Shown: positions 16,645 through 25,347 of the stretch, piece after piece
How positions within the stretch are numbered: position 1 is the stretch's first letter
How the letters are laid out: the number at the start of each line of letters is the position of its first letter
Source: Sansalvadorimonas sp965243775
Lineage (GTDB): Bacteria; Pseudomonadota; Gammaproteobacteria; Pseudomonadales; Endozoicomonadaceae
Direction of reading: 5' to 3'
DNA length: 64,000 nt
Assembly (NCBI GenBank): GCA_965243775.1
Contig: CBDEWF010000112.1
Span: 116,823 to 180,822 of the forward strand
The notes under the pieces: generated by a model
The model's input: only the letters and a program-made list of their open reading frames with translations
Databases searched by the model: none
Told to the model about the DNA's origin: nothing
Program-made: the position numbers and the translations under genes

Positions 16645-18576
16645 ATGCAGCTACTCTCCCACGAAACAATCCCCAGCTTCATGGCCAGAACCAAACTTCT
16701 TGTCATACATAAGAGAAATGAAAGCTTTTATCAATCAATTATAGGTTGCAGTTATACCCAAACCTGCGGAAGCGTGACCTACCGCCTTGACCGCCTTGCA
16801 AGCTTGCTTGGAATAAATATTAGACAGCTGATATGTGATCACACCACATATCCTTATTTTTCACGCTTTATGACAGAAGCTCAGGCCAATTCTTTGTATA
16901 GTGCAATGCGTGATGAAAAACATGTTGCTCTGGAAAGCCTTACTGGTTCTGTCACCAGTCGATTAGGCATCCCAAATTACCATGCGTTATGTCCTCTCTG
17001 CGCGGAGCAAGATGTTAGAGAGTATGGAACAGCTTATTGGCACGTCCATCACAGCTTGCCTTGTGTAAGAGCCTGCCACCTTCACGGGTGTAAGCTGGCT
17101 AGATTCCCCACAAAAGCCAAGCACCTCACCACCCCCGATCTACGGGGTATATCTATAGAGCAAGCTTCGAGTAAAGAGACTTTTTTTGCCCAACTCTCTG
17201 CTTATTTCACTTTCTCTTCCCATGAAGGGTACTCACCTGAAGAATATACTGACCTTTATAGGGATAAGCTTTCCGCATACGGCTATACAACGAAGACTGG
17301 TTCGATCAGAGCAGAAAAGCTACTCTCTGATATTCGACGGTTCTGGGGGAGCCTCCTTCACCATAAAGATTATCAACACCTTAGATGCGATGGAAAGCAG
17401 CATAACTTCGTACGAGACATATTGAGATCACCAACCAAAAGAACCCACCCTGTTAAACATATTTTGCTTTCAGGCTTCCTCGACGAACTCAAGGTTTTTC
17501 CAAACCGAACAGCGATGACATACAACAGGATTACCCCTACATCGACAGAAGCCGACAAGGAAAAAGCCATAGCACTTCTTACACAAGGGGTATCACTTAG
17601 CAAAGCATCACAACTAACAGGAGTATCCTATTACACAGTCAGAAAACTTGCCGCCATTAATCAGGTTTCTTCCCAAACCAAACCCAGAAAATTGACTGTC
17701 GAAAGTAAGAAGAAAGCTATAGAGCTCCTTAAAACCGGGTTATCAATGAAGAAAGTCGGAATTCAATTTGGCCTTTCAGAGAGCGGCATCGACAATCTCC
17801 TTAATGAACACCCGGAGATTAGAGCGCTCAGAAAAAAGCTTCGAGAAGCTAAGAGATCAAATTACCAGCCTCGGTACAGACAGGCTGCTCTTGAAATCAT
17901 AAACTCCAACCAAGGATTGGTAAGAAAAGAGCTTTGTGCCCTGAACCCAAAGGCATTCTGCTGGCTAAGAAAACATGATACTGACTGGCTAGAACAGAAG
18001 CTACCAACGCCCAAAACACCGAAAGAAGCCCAAGCACAGCGATATAAACACCAGAAAGATCACTGGAGGAGCAAGCAAGCTCGGGCTATTCACAACCTCC
18101 GCCAATTCGCACAGAAGACACTTGCCAGCCCACCTCTTCAACAAAGAGTTTCTATAACTTATATTCTCAAGGTGTTGGAGGTACGCAATGTTCAGCGTCA
18201 TATCAGATCAACTATGCCTGCTTTCTGGTACCAGGTAAGTCGATTTGCCGAATCTCATGAAGATTTCCAGCTTAGAAAGCTACATACACTGTACAAAAAT
18301 GATCCAATGATCTTTAGCATTTATTCTGCAAGGCGTCTTCTAAAAATAGCCGCTGCTTACCCACCAGTAACTGATAAAGTACTTGAGCAGGCTTCTCTGC
18401 TTCAGAAGAAAGATATTGACTACAAAAGGGAGAAACTCAAAGGATGGTTACTCTTGCGAAACACAAAATCTGTGCTGAGTACCTCATTCTTTACGGTACA
18501 ACAGCCAAACCTTCCTCGAACCAGAAGGTTAACACTGACCAGCATCCCTATAGAGGTAACCCAATATTTTCGATAA
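16645..18576 (+). CDS. tnsD: Long TniQ/TnsD-like target selector
   Basis: 643 residues, longer than Tn7 TnsD (508). The N-terminal TniQ domain carries a zinc-binding cluster starting CPLC (116-119), then WHVHH and CVRACHLHGC. The C-terminal half is a DNA-binding extension with two repeated helix-turn-helix units (KAIALLTQGVSLSKASQLTG and KAIELLKTGLSMKKVGIQFG), followed by a basic region. TnsD-type proteins recognise a specific chromosomal sequence and recruit TnsC; by position and size this one is the best candidate for reading the pilC 3' end (inference). The stop codon lies inside the 8-bp duplication of the ISL3 element, so the gene is complete but immediately followed by that IS. Confidence 0.85.
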   Translation: MQLLSHETIPSFMARTKLLVIHKRNESFYQSIIGCSYTQTCGSVTYRLDRLASLLGINIRQLICDHTTYPYFSRFMTEAQANSLYSAMRDEKHVALESLTGSVTSRLGIPNYHALCPLCAEQDVREYGTAYWHVHHSLPCVRACHLHGCKLARFPTKAKHLTTPDLRGISIEQASSKETFFAQLSAYFTFSSHEGYSPEEYTDLYRDKLSAYGYTTKTGSIRAEKLLSDIRRFWGSLLHHKDYQHLRCDGKQHNFVRDILRSPTKRTHPVKHILLSGFLDELKVFPNRTAMTYNRITPTSTEADKEKAIALLTQGVSLSKASQLTGVSYYTVRKLAAINQVSSQTKPRKLTVESKKKAIELLKTGLSMKKVGIQFGLSESGIDNLLNEHPEIRALRKKLREAKRSNYQPRYRQAALEIINSNQGLVRKELCALNPKAFCWLRKHDTDWLEQKLPTPKTPKEAQAQRYKHQKDHWRSKQARAIHNLRQFAQKTLASPPLQQRVSITYILKVLEVRNVQRHIRSTMPAFWYQVSRFAESHEDFQLRKLHTLYKNDPMIFSIYSARRLLKIAAAYPPVTDKVLEQASLLQKKDIDYKREKLKGWLLLRNTKSVLSTSFFTVQQPNLPRTRRLTLTSIPIEVTQYFR

Positions 18577-18581
18577 AAAAT
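18574..18581. repeat. 8-bp target duplication of the ISL3-family IS
   Basis: TAAAAAAT at 18574-18581 is repeated exactly at 19908-19915 on the other side of the IS. The left copy includes the stop codon of the preceding tniQ gene, which is therefore preserved. Confidence 0.9.
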
Positions 18582-19907
18582 GGGGCTTTCTCAGGTTGGC
18601 AGATGAAAGTGAGGGGTTGAAACAGAAATAGCCTTCAGGCAAAGGTTGATTTGAACGGATCAACATTTCTGAAGGATCAGGCATGTCTACAACGCCCTCA
18701 CTGCGTCCTATGTTCTCATTTCCCGGCTGGGTAATCGACCACATTGATATTAATTGGGATGAATCTGTGGCTACAGTTTCCCTGCGCAGGGATGGTCGCA
18801 TACAGCAGTTCAGATGCAGTCAGTGTCAGAACCCAATGGGTAAAATCCGTGAGAATGAGCGTACCGTGCTGGACTTGCCGCTGGGTACTCTGGATGTGCA
18901 ATTATGCTTCACTGTTTACCAGGGACGGTGTTCCCACTGTGGGCACATTGAAACAGTCACGCCTCCCGGGTTGGCTCCCAAAGCGCAGGCTACTGAACGG
19001 CTGAAGCAACATGTCAGTCATCTCTGCCGCTATATGCCCTGCAACAAGATTCCTGAATTCATCTCTATCTCGCATCATACGGCCAGGCGCTGGGATAAAG
19101 AGATATTGATGAAAACTCTGCCAGCCCCTGACCTGGATAACATACGAGCCCTGTTGATTGATGAGAAATCCATTGGTAAAGGACACCATTACCTGACTGT
19201 TGTTCTGAATGCTGATACGGGCGAAACCCTGTTCCTTGGTGAAGGCAAGCGAAAAGCCACCCTGGACCAATTCCTCAGCCGCTTAACTCCGGAACAAAAG
19301 TCTCGCATTGAATGTGTGGGTATAGACCGTGGTGGTAGCTACAAAGCGTCGGTCAGGGAGCACCTTCCTGACGCCGATATCGTTTACGACAAGTTTCACA
19401 TTATTGCCAATTACAACGATGTCATAGATAAAATCCGTCGTCGGGAATGGAGGCAGGCTGAAGTTGATGATAAGCCTTTCATCAAGGGGCAGCGCTTCAA
19501 TTTGTTCAGGAACCCTGAGAACCTCACCCCCAAGGGAGAAAGCTGTCTGAAAGAACTGTTGGCTATGAACGAAGACCTGTACCAAGCCTACACCCTGAAG
19601 GATATGCTCAAGCAGCTCTGGACGTACACTTACAAAGGTTGTGCCAGTAAGTTTCTCGACAGGTGGATCGAGCTGGCCACAGAAACAGGCATTGGCGAAC
19701 TCAGGCGGTTTGCCAAAGGGTTGGATCGGGCCAGAGAAGGACTCCTGTCATACTGTCAGCACCGAATAACCAGTGCAAAAATTGAGGCCTTTAACGGTGT
19801 GATCAAACGTATTGTCTACAAGGCTTGTGGCTATAACGACCTTGAATATCTGTATCTGAAAATCCGGCAGGAGGCTCAGATATGATCTGCCAACCTGAGA
19901 AAGCCCC
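18582..19907 (+). mobile_element. Complete ISL3-family insertion sequence inside the CAST
   Basis: 1326 bp bounded by perfect 23-bp inverted repeats (18582-18604, starting GGGGCTTTCTCAGG, and 19885-19907), flanked by an identical 8-bp duplication, the ISL3 hallmark. One transposase gene is inside. The matching duplication indicates a simple insertion after assembly of the CAST. It splits the tns operon from the regulator/tniQ/cas half without breaking a gene. Confidence 0.93.
18683..19885 (+). CDS. ISL3-family transposase
   Basis: 400 residues, complete. An N-terminal zinc-ribbon (CSQCQNPMG and CSHCGHIET) precedes the DDE core: LIDEKSIGKGHHYLTVV, VGIDRGGSYKASVREHLPDADIVYDKFH, and a late acidic residue in KIEAFNGVIKRI. 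This is the standard ISL3 architecture. It would mobilise only its own IS and has no role in Tn7-type transposition. Confidence 0.93.
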   Translation: MSTTPSLRPMFSFPGWVIDHIDINWDESVATVSLRRDGRIQQFRCSQCQNPMGKIRENERTVLDLPLGTLDVQLCFTVYQGRCSHCGHIETVTPPGLAPKAQATERLKQHVSHLCRYMPCNKIPEFISISHHTARRWDKEILMKTLPAPDLDNIRALLIDEKSIGKGHHYLTVVLNADTGETLFLGEGKRKATLDQFLSRLTPEQKSRIECVGIDRGGSYKASVREHLPDADIVYDKFHIIANYNDVIDKIRRREWRQAEVDDKPFIKGQRFNLFRNPENLTPKGESCLKELLAMNEDLYQAYTLKDMLKQLWTYTYKGCASKFLDRWIELATETGIGELRRFAKGLDRAREGLLSYCQHRITSAKIEAFNGVIKRIVYKACGYNDLEYLYLKIRQEAQI

Positions 19908-20091
19908 TAAAAAATACCATTGATTGATGTTCAGTTCTAAACTGATATCCAGCACTCTCAAACTACGGCTTTCCCTCCCATTCGAATACCTTAGAGAAAT
20001 CATGAAAACTTGCTTGTCGTATTTCACCCTTTTTTAATGCCTCGTTCCAAGTGTTTTTCAAAGAATAATAGTACCCTAGCAATGATGGAAT

Positions 20092-20346
20092 TTAATCATC
20101 TTCATTAAAGATATACCTGAGTTCTTCAAATATTGGGCGGCGCCAGGGGAAAGGTTCAATGGAGAGACGGAAACCCATCTTGCCCACATAAATTTCATAA
20201 TCCTCTATAGAACCACTGTATTGACCACTTTCAATTTTTTTTACCACTGGTTGATCAAAGCCTGCAAGTTCACCGGCTTCAGTCTGAGATAAGCCACTTC
20301 GTTCTCTAGCCAGCTGCAGGAGCTTTCCCATATTTTCTGCTTTCAT
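20092..20346 (-). CDS. Small Xre-family DNA-binding protein
   Basis: 84 residues. A Cro/C1-type helix-turn-helix fills residues about 8-45 (LARERSGLSQTEAGELAGFD, then VVKKIESGQ), followed by a short region with a Pro/Trp-rich end. It is transcribed towards the ISL3 element. Xre-type regulators in type I-F3 CASTs are known to control guide-RNA and transposase expression, so a similar role here is possible, but no operator was identified. An antitoxin-type HTH without its toxin is the alternative. Confidence 0.7.
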   Translation of the reverse strand: MKAENMGKLLQLARERSGLSQTEAGELAGFDQPVVKKIESGQYSGSIEDYEIYVGKMGFRLSIEPFPWRRPIFEELRYIFNEDD

Positions 20347-20400
20347 AAATAAGCCATAGTGGTAGTAAACTTTTCAAAACTAAACCATATTATTAATAAT

Positions 20401-20760
20401 TTAAAAATCATCATCCATTTTAATTCGCGCGGAACGCACTCGCATTGGTAGCAGCTGCCCATATTTCTTTGTTGTTCTTGCTAGCTCCTCAAATCGATTT
20501 ATCTCTTGTTCAAATAAAGGAACATTAAGAACAACTGCTATTTCAAAATAGATACCAATTTTAACCGTAGGGTCACCACACAGTGCCTTAGCGATAGTTT
20601 TTCTACTTACCCCGCACCTAGAACCAAGATCCTCAATAGTAAAATTTCTAGTCTTCCGCTCGTTTTGAAGTAAGTTCGAAAAATGCTCCAAATACATTTT
20701 ATTTCTTTTTGAATAATAACAAGACGCCATGAGAACTATCTTACCCATTATGCGATACAA
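20401..20760 (-). CDS. Xre/HipB-like HTH regulator
   Basis: Up to 119 residues. The helix-turn-helix is at about 35-65 (FTIEDLGSRCGVSRKTIAKA) followed by a helical tail resembling the dimerisation part of HipB-type regulators. The start is uncertain: in-frame Met codons also lie at 20748, 20730 and 20697, and none has a strong ribosome site. It lies 54 bp upstream of the smaller Xre gene on the same strand and divergent from tniQ2 (gap 243 bp), a good position to regulate tniQ2. No hipA-type kinase is adjacent. Confidence 0.65.
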   Translation of the reverse strand: MYRIMGKIVLMASCYYSKRNKMYLEHFSNLLQNERKTRNFTIEDLGSRCGVSRKTIAKALCGDPTVKIGIYFEIAVVLNVPLFEQEINRFEELARTTKKYGQLLPMRVRSARIKMDDDF

Positions 20761-21003
20761 GGAGCAGTATAGTTCACAATATCGGGTTTACAAGCAAAGA
20801 AAGCTTATGGTTGAAATAGCCTTTGTAACCGCCTCTGAGTCAACAACCAAAAGCAACTTTTGACTTAATCAGATAACATAGTCATAAAAGTAGATATTTA
20901 GTTCTATGCTGATACTCATGATGGCTCACTCCAAGCTATCACTGAGGAATAACAACCTGAGAGATCTTCCGCTCTGAGCTGGTTCAAGAGATCAAATGCT
21001 AAA
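20761..21003. other. Divergent intergenic region between the Xre gene and tniQ2
   Basis: 243 bp, AT-rich, without coding potential. It would hold the promoters for tniQ2 (rightward) and the Xre pair (leftward). I searched it for CCCGC...GCGGG repeat stems like those of the mini-array and found none. Confidence 0.4.
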
Positions 21004-21873
21004 ATGCTAACTCTTTCTCCCCCCCCTCTACCGGATGAATCTCTCTACAGTATGGTATGCAGAGCCTATCTTATTGATGCCGGATTCACTCACCGCTTAA
21101 AGCTCAAGCGTATCTTCAACCCAATGGAGCACGCCTCTGATCTGGAGATGATTGGTTCTGAGTTTTATAAATTCTGGGAACAATACCTAAAACCTTTCTG
21201 GTCTTTGCCCAAAAGTATTACAGAAACAACCCTCTACCGCTTGTACGCTTTCACACTACCACTAAAGCATCGAAAACTATTAGTGAAGTGGGCTGGAAAG
21301 AGCCCGTTATCCATCAAGCAGCTCTTGGAGCAGTGCTTCCATACAGAGAGTGTAGGACTGTATTATTTACAGTACTGCCCGACTTGTATCTATGCTGATA
21401 TTCAGCAATTTGGTGTTCCTTACTGGCACCGCAGCCACTGCTGTAAGTTTGCATTTACCTGTTATGAACATAAATGCCGCTTAGTAAAAGTAGGCTTCAT
21501 ATCAACAGGGGAGGAATGTTTTCAATTGCCTCCCATCAACGCTTCATACAACAGAAATCCAAAGACGCTGCTAATTGAAAAACAGATTTACCAGCGGCTG
21601 AATATACCAGTCACTGCAGATCTGACATTTCAATCACTGAAGCAGAAGATAAGGGAACAGTTTCTCTCAAAAAGATTAGGTAACAGCCTTGAGAATGAAA
21701 TAGCTATACAGCAATTTCATCTTCATGATCAACTCACCAGTCATGGACTTTCCCAGTTAGCTATTCGTCACCAATACGCAGATGGAAAATCAAGGATGTG
21801 GCTGAATGAGTTTTTAGATAACGATAGAAAAATCCATATCCCGGAAATGTTGCTAATTTTCCCGCCCGTATGA
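21004..21873 (+). CDS. tniQ: Short TniQ, candidate Cascade-partner target selector
   Basis: 289 residues, a compact TniQ-domain protein without the long TnsD DNA-binding tail. The N-terminus has the typical PLPDESLYSMVCRAYL. The zinc cluster is YCPTC (C125, C128), then YWHRSHCCKFAFTCYEHKC, and helices follow. In I-F3 and I-B CASTs a short TniQ of this kind binds Cascade and hands the R-loop site to TnsC. Its place next to the array and convergent with cas7-cas8-cas5 fits that role. The last codons and the stop lie inside the degenerate CRISPR repeat (21850-21881), so the gene and the array physically overlap. Confidence 0.9.
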   Translation: MLTLSPPPLPDESLYSMVCRAYLIDAGFTHRLKLKRIFNPMEHASDLEMIGSEFYKFWEQYLKPFWSLPKSITETTLYRLYAFTLPLKHRKLLVKWAGKSPLSIKQLLEQCFHTESVGLYYLQYCPTCIYADIQQFGVPYWHRSHCCKFAFTCYEHKCRLVKVGFISTGEECFQLPPINASYNRNPKTLLIEKQIYQRLNIPVTADLTFQSLKQKIREQFLSKRLGNSLENEIAIQQFHLHDQLTSHGLSQLAIRHQYADGKSRMWLNEFLDNDRKIHIPEMLLIFPPV

Positions 21874-21947
21874 GCGGGAACCAACTAACTCCGAAATATT
21901 GCGAGGAATAGAACTGTTTCAATTCACCCGCCTACATGAGCGGGAAC
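21850..21947 (-). CRISPR. Type I-C mini-array: one spacer, one canonical and one degenerate 32-nt repeat
   Basis: Read on the minus strand, the canonical repeat (21947-21916) starts GTTCCCGCTCATGTAGG and ends GGTGAATTGAAAC, with stem CCCGC/GCGGG. This is type I-C form: 32 nt with the ATTGAAAC handle. A 34-nt spacer follows (21915-21882; first bases AGTTCTATTCCTCGC). The second repeat (21881-21850) keeps the first 12 bases and the stem but its 3' end has decayed to AAAATTAGCAA. The degenerate copy overlaps the 3' end of tniQ2. The array lies downstream of cas7 on the same strand. Spacer length 34 is normal for I-C. I found no protospacer in this window. Confidence 0.88.
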
Positions 21948-22125
21948 GGCCTACCCCCAGAGCCACAGCAGGAAACAACTTAAAAGGTGATCTTCACTAA
22001 CCTCCTACCTAACACATTTCAGGGCCACCTATTGGCAATATAAAAACAGCGTAACCTGTTGATTCTGGGATAAATATGAAACCGCCAACAACACAAAAGA
22101 AGATCGATAACCAGAGGTTAGCAAC
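21948..22125 (-). promoter_or_regulatory. Leader region between cas7 and the mini-array
   Basis: 178 bp between the cas7 stop (22126) and the first canonical repeat, AT-rich and noncoding, on the leader side for minus-strand transcription. The array may be read through from the cas operon or have its own promoter here; I see no convincing -35/-10 pair. Confidence 0.45.
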
Positions 22126-22992
22126 TTATGCGGGCAACCGATCAATTAGTTCAACTGCTCCGGGTATCTTTTCTCTATTTATCACCACAGAATAATCAGA
22201 AAATTCACGCGGTGGAACATTTGGGTCGATCCTATTTACTCGAATGGCTTCAAATAGTTTTTTGGATGGAGCATTTCCAAGTTTGCTTTGGTGCTTAAAA
22301 ATATAGAGACCACAAACGGACATTTCCCCTCTACTGGCAGAGTGGTCAAGCTCAAACATGTTTTCCAGGCATGAAAAAAACAGCTCAAGATCGTCTTCCG
22401 AAAAGAGCGTCTTTTCTGCATTAAAGGCATTGATATAGCCATGGCAGCGGTAGAGACCATAAGGGATTGTATACTTACGCCCCATTGTTCGCTCCTTCTC
22501 CATATCCTTCTCATTGGTAACAGCCACTCGAGTGATACTGTGGTCTATAGAGAAGACAGGATCTACCGATCTGGAAAACTTCAGCTGTATCGGGCCATAC
22601 ACAGCCCCGGCATTTACTTCCGTCGTCATCACAGCTCCAAATGTTCGAATATCAAAAAAGTTCTGGCACATCCATTGAGTAACCTGTGCAGCCTGATCTT
22701 TCTCTCTTGGTAGTTTTTTCTTTTCAGATTTAATATCACAGGCCTTATAGGCCAGCTCATTTAACTGGTTTAGAACAGCTTTCTCTTTAACATAAATTGA
22801 ATATGGAGGCTTATCACTTTTCAACATTGCCATATAGTTTCTTACCTTCCTTTTAAGACAGACATCGGTGACCAAACCATGCCCTGTTTCTGGATCAATA
22901 CGTGGCGCATTACCAGCATCAGGGTCACCATTCGGGTTTCCGTCTTTAACGTCAAACAGGTACACAAAATCATAACGATTACTCAAACTCAT
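22126..22992 (-). CDS. cas7: Cas7 (Csd2), type I-C Cascade backbone
   Basis: 288 residues when started at the ATG at 22992 (MSLSNRYDFVYLFDVKDG), which overlaps the end of cas8 by 14 bp; a longer frame to 23088 overlaps cas8 further and is unlikely. Cas7 subunits polymerise along the crRNA spacer. The N-terminal signature DVKDGNPNGDPDAGNAPRID followed by TGHGLVTDVCLKRKVRNY is diagnostic of Csd2/Cas7 of subtype I-C, and the length matches that family. Third gene of a tightly overlapping cas5-cas8-cas7 operon and nearest to the array. Confidence 0.95.
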   Translation of the reverse strand: MSLSNRYDFVYLFDVKDGNPNGDPDAGNAPRIDPETGHGLVTDVCLKRKVRNYMAMLKSDKPPYSIYVKEKAVLNQLNELAYKACDIKSEKKKLPREKDQAAQVTQWMCQNFFDIRTFGAVMTTEVNAGAVYGPIQLKFSRSVDPVFSIDHSITRVAVTNEKDMEKERTMGRKYTIPYGLYRCHGYINAFNAEKTLFSEDDLELFFSCLENMFELDHSASRGEMSVCGLYIFKHQSKLGNAPSKKLFEAIRVNRIDPNVPPREFSDYSVVINREKIPGAVELIDRLPA

Positions 22993-24691
22993 GATCATTC
23001 TCGCTATCTTCTTCATTATCAGCTTTGGATTGATAAAAACTCTGCCTTTGGTGGTAGTAACCAATAGCAAACAGACATTGCTGTTCATGATTCAAATAGA
23101 CTGGTATGCAATCAATAGTCTGCATAAGGTCACCAATCATTTTCCTGAAATTGATCTCCCTGCCTGGGTTTGAAAGCCTCCTCAAATGGTGCACATGCAA
23201 GAGGAACAATGAATTAAAGACAGACTGAGGCCGTGTTGATGCTCCTCCATAAAATCGACTGGTAACAGAAGATGTAAGCCTGCTTTTGTGGGCTTCCTCC
23301 TGCAGTCGCTCAAAAACTGAAAATAACCGCCCCAGAACATAGCCTGGCTGGGTGTTTTCATCATCTAATTCAGGGGTTATCTCCATAGAGAGTTGGCCCT
23401 CATAACGATACTTTCGAATAAGAAGCACTTTAATAAGTGCTGCTCGTATATACGAGACCGTTCCTTCAGATCGTATGCGACTTAGCACAATTTCCATAAG
23501 AGTAAGAGGGAGTTTCTGGTTCTGTAGCACAGCAGACAAGGTTTCTGAGACCAATCGTTCAGGAAGCATTTTGAGTTTGAATTTTCTACAACAGCTCTTC
23601 AGTAAGGTTTCTAGAGAGAGTCGCCCAAACTGCTCAATACCTATAACCTCAAGATCCTGAAACCAAACCTTCAAATTTGCTCTTAACTCGGGTTCAGTAA
23701 GCTCGCTCCACAAGTTGACTGAAATACGTGCATTATTTGGAGATAAGCCCAGCACGAACAACTTTCCTTCATTTCCTTGCTTACTGGCACTGCAAATAAC
23801 AGAAAGGCTCACATCTGAATTATTTATTTCATTTGCTGAAATGTTTTCAATAAAAAGCCATTTAAGACTTTGCTCCCAAGCCAATTCACCATGAACCCAA
23901 TAAACAAATGTACAGCTGCCAATTCTGAAATTCTGACTGCATTCTTCAGCCAGCAAATAGTTCAAAGCAGATGTGTATTCAAAGGCCATCGTCGTACTTA
24001 CTGGTGCATTCCTCCCCTGTTTCTTTCCCCAAGAGGTGAAAGCTGGCAAGTTGAAAGAGACAATATTTGCACCTGTTGCCTGTGCTCCTGAAAGCCCTTT
24101 TATGGAGGGATGCAGAAGTGCGGCCTGAGAGCTGATACCACTTATCAGGCAGGTATTGCTATCAGCTGTACTTACATGTAAAGATTCCTCATAAAGCTTG
24201 AGGAAGCTCTGACGCTGACATACCAGCCTATCTTCCCCCTTAAGCTTAAAACTAATAACAGGATTTTCGTCAATAATCTCAGCCCATCCATGAGCACATT
24301 CCATTTCACGATGATTTATGCCAGACAGAAACCGAAGAACAGCCTGAACGCCATGATCCTCTGAAAAACGTTCCAAGCGATCACAAAAGGCTGAGAACTT
24401 CTCCCTGGTTCGCTTAGTGTTCTGTTGATAGTCAATACCCAAAGAATACTCTGAGACATCCCATAGCAGGTTGGCAGCAATGCCACTGGTTTTTTTCACA
24501 GCTTTTGGTACCAGAAACTGTTTCGCAATCTTTCTTTTACCAACAACAGTTCTGGTATCTTCAAACCCTGCAAACCTACCCTCATCATCAATGACAGCGA
24601 TGAATGGAATCCTTGTGCTCTCGAATCCAAAACGAGGAAGAGAAGAGTGGCTGCTGTTTTCATAAAAATTGCAGAGAGCCTGTAGAATCAT
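22979..24691 (-). CDS. cas8c: Cas8c (Csd1), type I-C Cascade large subunit
   Basis: 570 residues, normal for Csd1. The N-terminus MILQALCNFYEN and the block LVPKAVKKTSGIAANLLWDVSEYSLG are typical of Cas8c, the subunit that reads the PAM (usually TTC in I-C) and, through an internal start in characterised systems, can supply the small subunit Cas11c. Its start overlaps the cas5 stop (ATGA at 24688-24691). No cas3 is adjacent, so this Cascade would bind but not degrade DNA, as in other CASTs. A transposition-specific contact with TniQ2 is inferred, not visible. Confidence 0.93.
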   Translation of the reverse strand: MILQALCNFYENSSHSSLPRFGFESTRIPFIAVIDDEGRFAGFEDTRTVVGKRKIAKQFLVPKAVKKTSGIAANLLWDVSEYSLGIDYQQNTKRTREKFSAFCDRLERFSEDHGVQAVLRFLSGINHREMECAHGWAEIIDENPVISFKLKGEDRLVCQRQSFLKLYEESLHVSTADSNTCLISGISSQAALLHPSIKGLSGAQATGANIVSFNLPAFTSWGKKQGRNAPVSTTMAFEYTSALNYLLAEECSQNFRIGSCTFVYWVHGELAWEQSLKWLFIENISANEINNSDVSLSVICSASKQGNEGKLFVLGLSPNNARISVNLWSELTEPELRANLKVWFQDLEVIGIEQFGRLSLETLLKSCCRKFKLKMLPERLVSETLSAVLQNQKLPLTLMEIVLSRIRSEGTVSYIRAALIKVLLIRKYRYEGQLSMEITPELDDENTQPGYVLGRLFSVFERLQEEAHKSRLTSSVTSRFYGGASTRPQSVFNSLFLLHVHHLRRLSNPGREINFRKMIGDLMQTIDCIPVYLNHEQQCLFAIGYYHQRQSFYQSKADNEEDSENDHEFE

Positions 24692-25347
24692 CCCCGAATC
24701 TCCTCACTGCCTACGGGGGGAACATGAATAATGCCACTCTCCATCTTGGCATTGAAAAACTTGGCAGCAGGAGGATTCACTGAATAGTCATAATCATAAA
24801 ACATCCACCCCAAAGCTCGAGTGTCAGAGATAGGAGAATTTCTCTGATCACCGGGTTCTACCAGCCGAAAGTCGGCAGTGAATTCACGGCATCCCATATA
24901 CGGCATTCTAAAACATTGCCCTTTCCGTGCACGACGTAAAAACATCCCAAGAAATTTTTCTGATGTTTCTTTCGGGCCTGCCTTTTTTGTCATCGTAAAA
25001 TGGGCATAAACGCGATAACTCACATCTCTCAGAATAAGTGCCGATCGTTGCTGCCTCTCTTCGTCAGCAATCATTTGCAGCCGACCAGACCCACGATTCA
25101 TAACCGTTCGGGCTTTAGATTCAGAAACAACGGCTCCCACCTCATTTCGGCGGATAGTCATCCAGCGTATTGGCTTAAGGAGCTCAATTCGATCGATATG
25201 CCATTCGATTGCAGGCTTCCAGAGGATTGCTTGGAAAATATTCCTTAGCGCAGAGGGTGTGGGCACATCATAACTCACACGCTCAACACGCATCTCAGGA
25301 CGAGTAAAGCAAGCATAGTCACTACTGAGTTCAATACATAACGACAC
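24688..25347 (-). CDS. cas5c: Cas5 (Cas5d/Cas5c), type I-C pre-crRNA endonuclease and Cascade subunit
   Basis: 219 residues. In I-C systems Cas5 replaces Cas6: it cuts the repeat and stays on the 5' handle. Family blocks are clear: SYDVPTPSALRNIFQAILWKP, RQQRSALILRDVSYRVYAHF and KGQCFRMPYMGCREFTADF. First gene of the cas5-cas8-cas7 operon. The presence of Cas5 and absence of cas6 is consistent with the I-C repeat. No cas1, cas2, cas3 or cas4 is found in the window, so adaptation and interference are missing. Confidence 0.95.
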   Translation of the reverse strand: MSLCIELSSDYACFTRPEMRVERVSYDVPTPSALRNIFQAILWKPAIEWHIDRIELLKPIRWMTIRRNEVGAVVSESKARTVMNRGSGRLQMIADEERQQRSALILRDVSYRVYAHFTMTKKAGPKETSEKFLGMFLRRARKGQCFRMPYMGCREFTADFRLVEPGDQRNSPISDTRALGWMFYDYDYSVNPPAAKFFNAKMESGIIHVPPVGSEEIRG

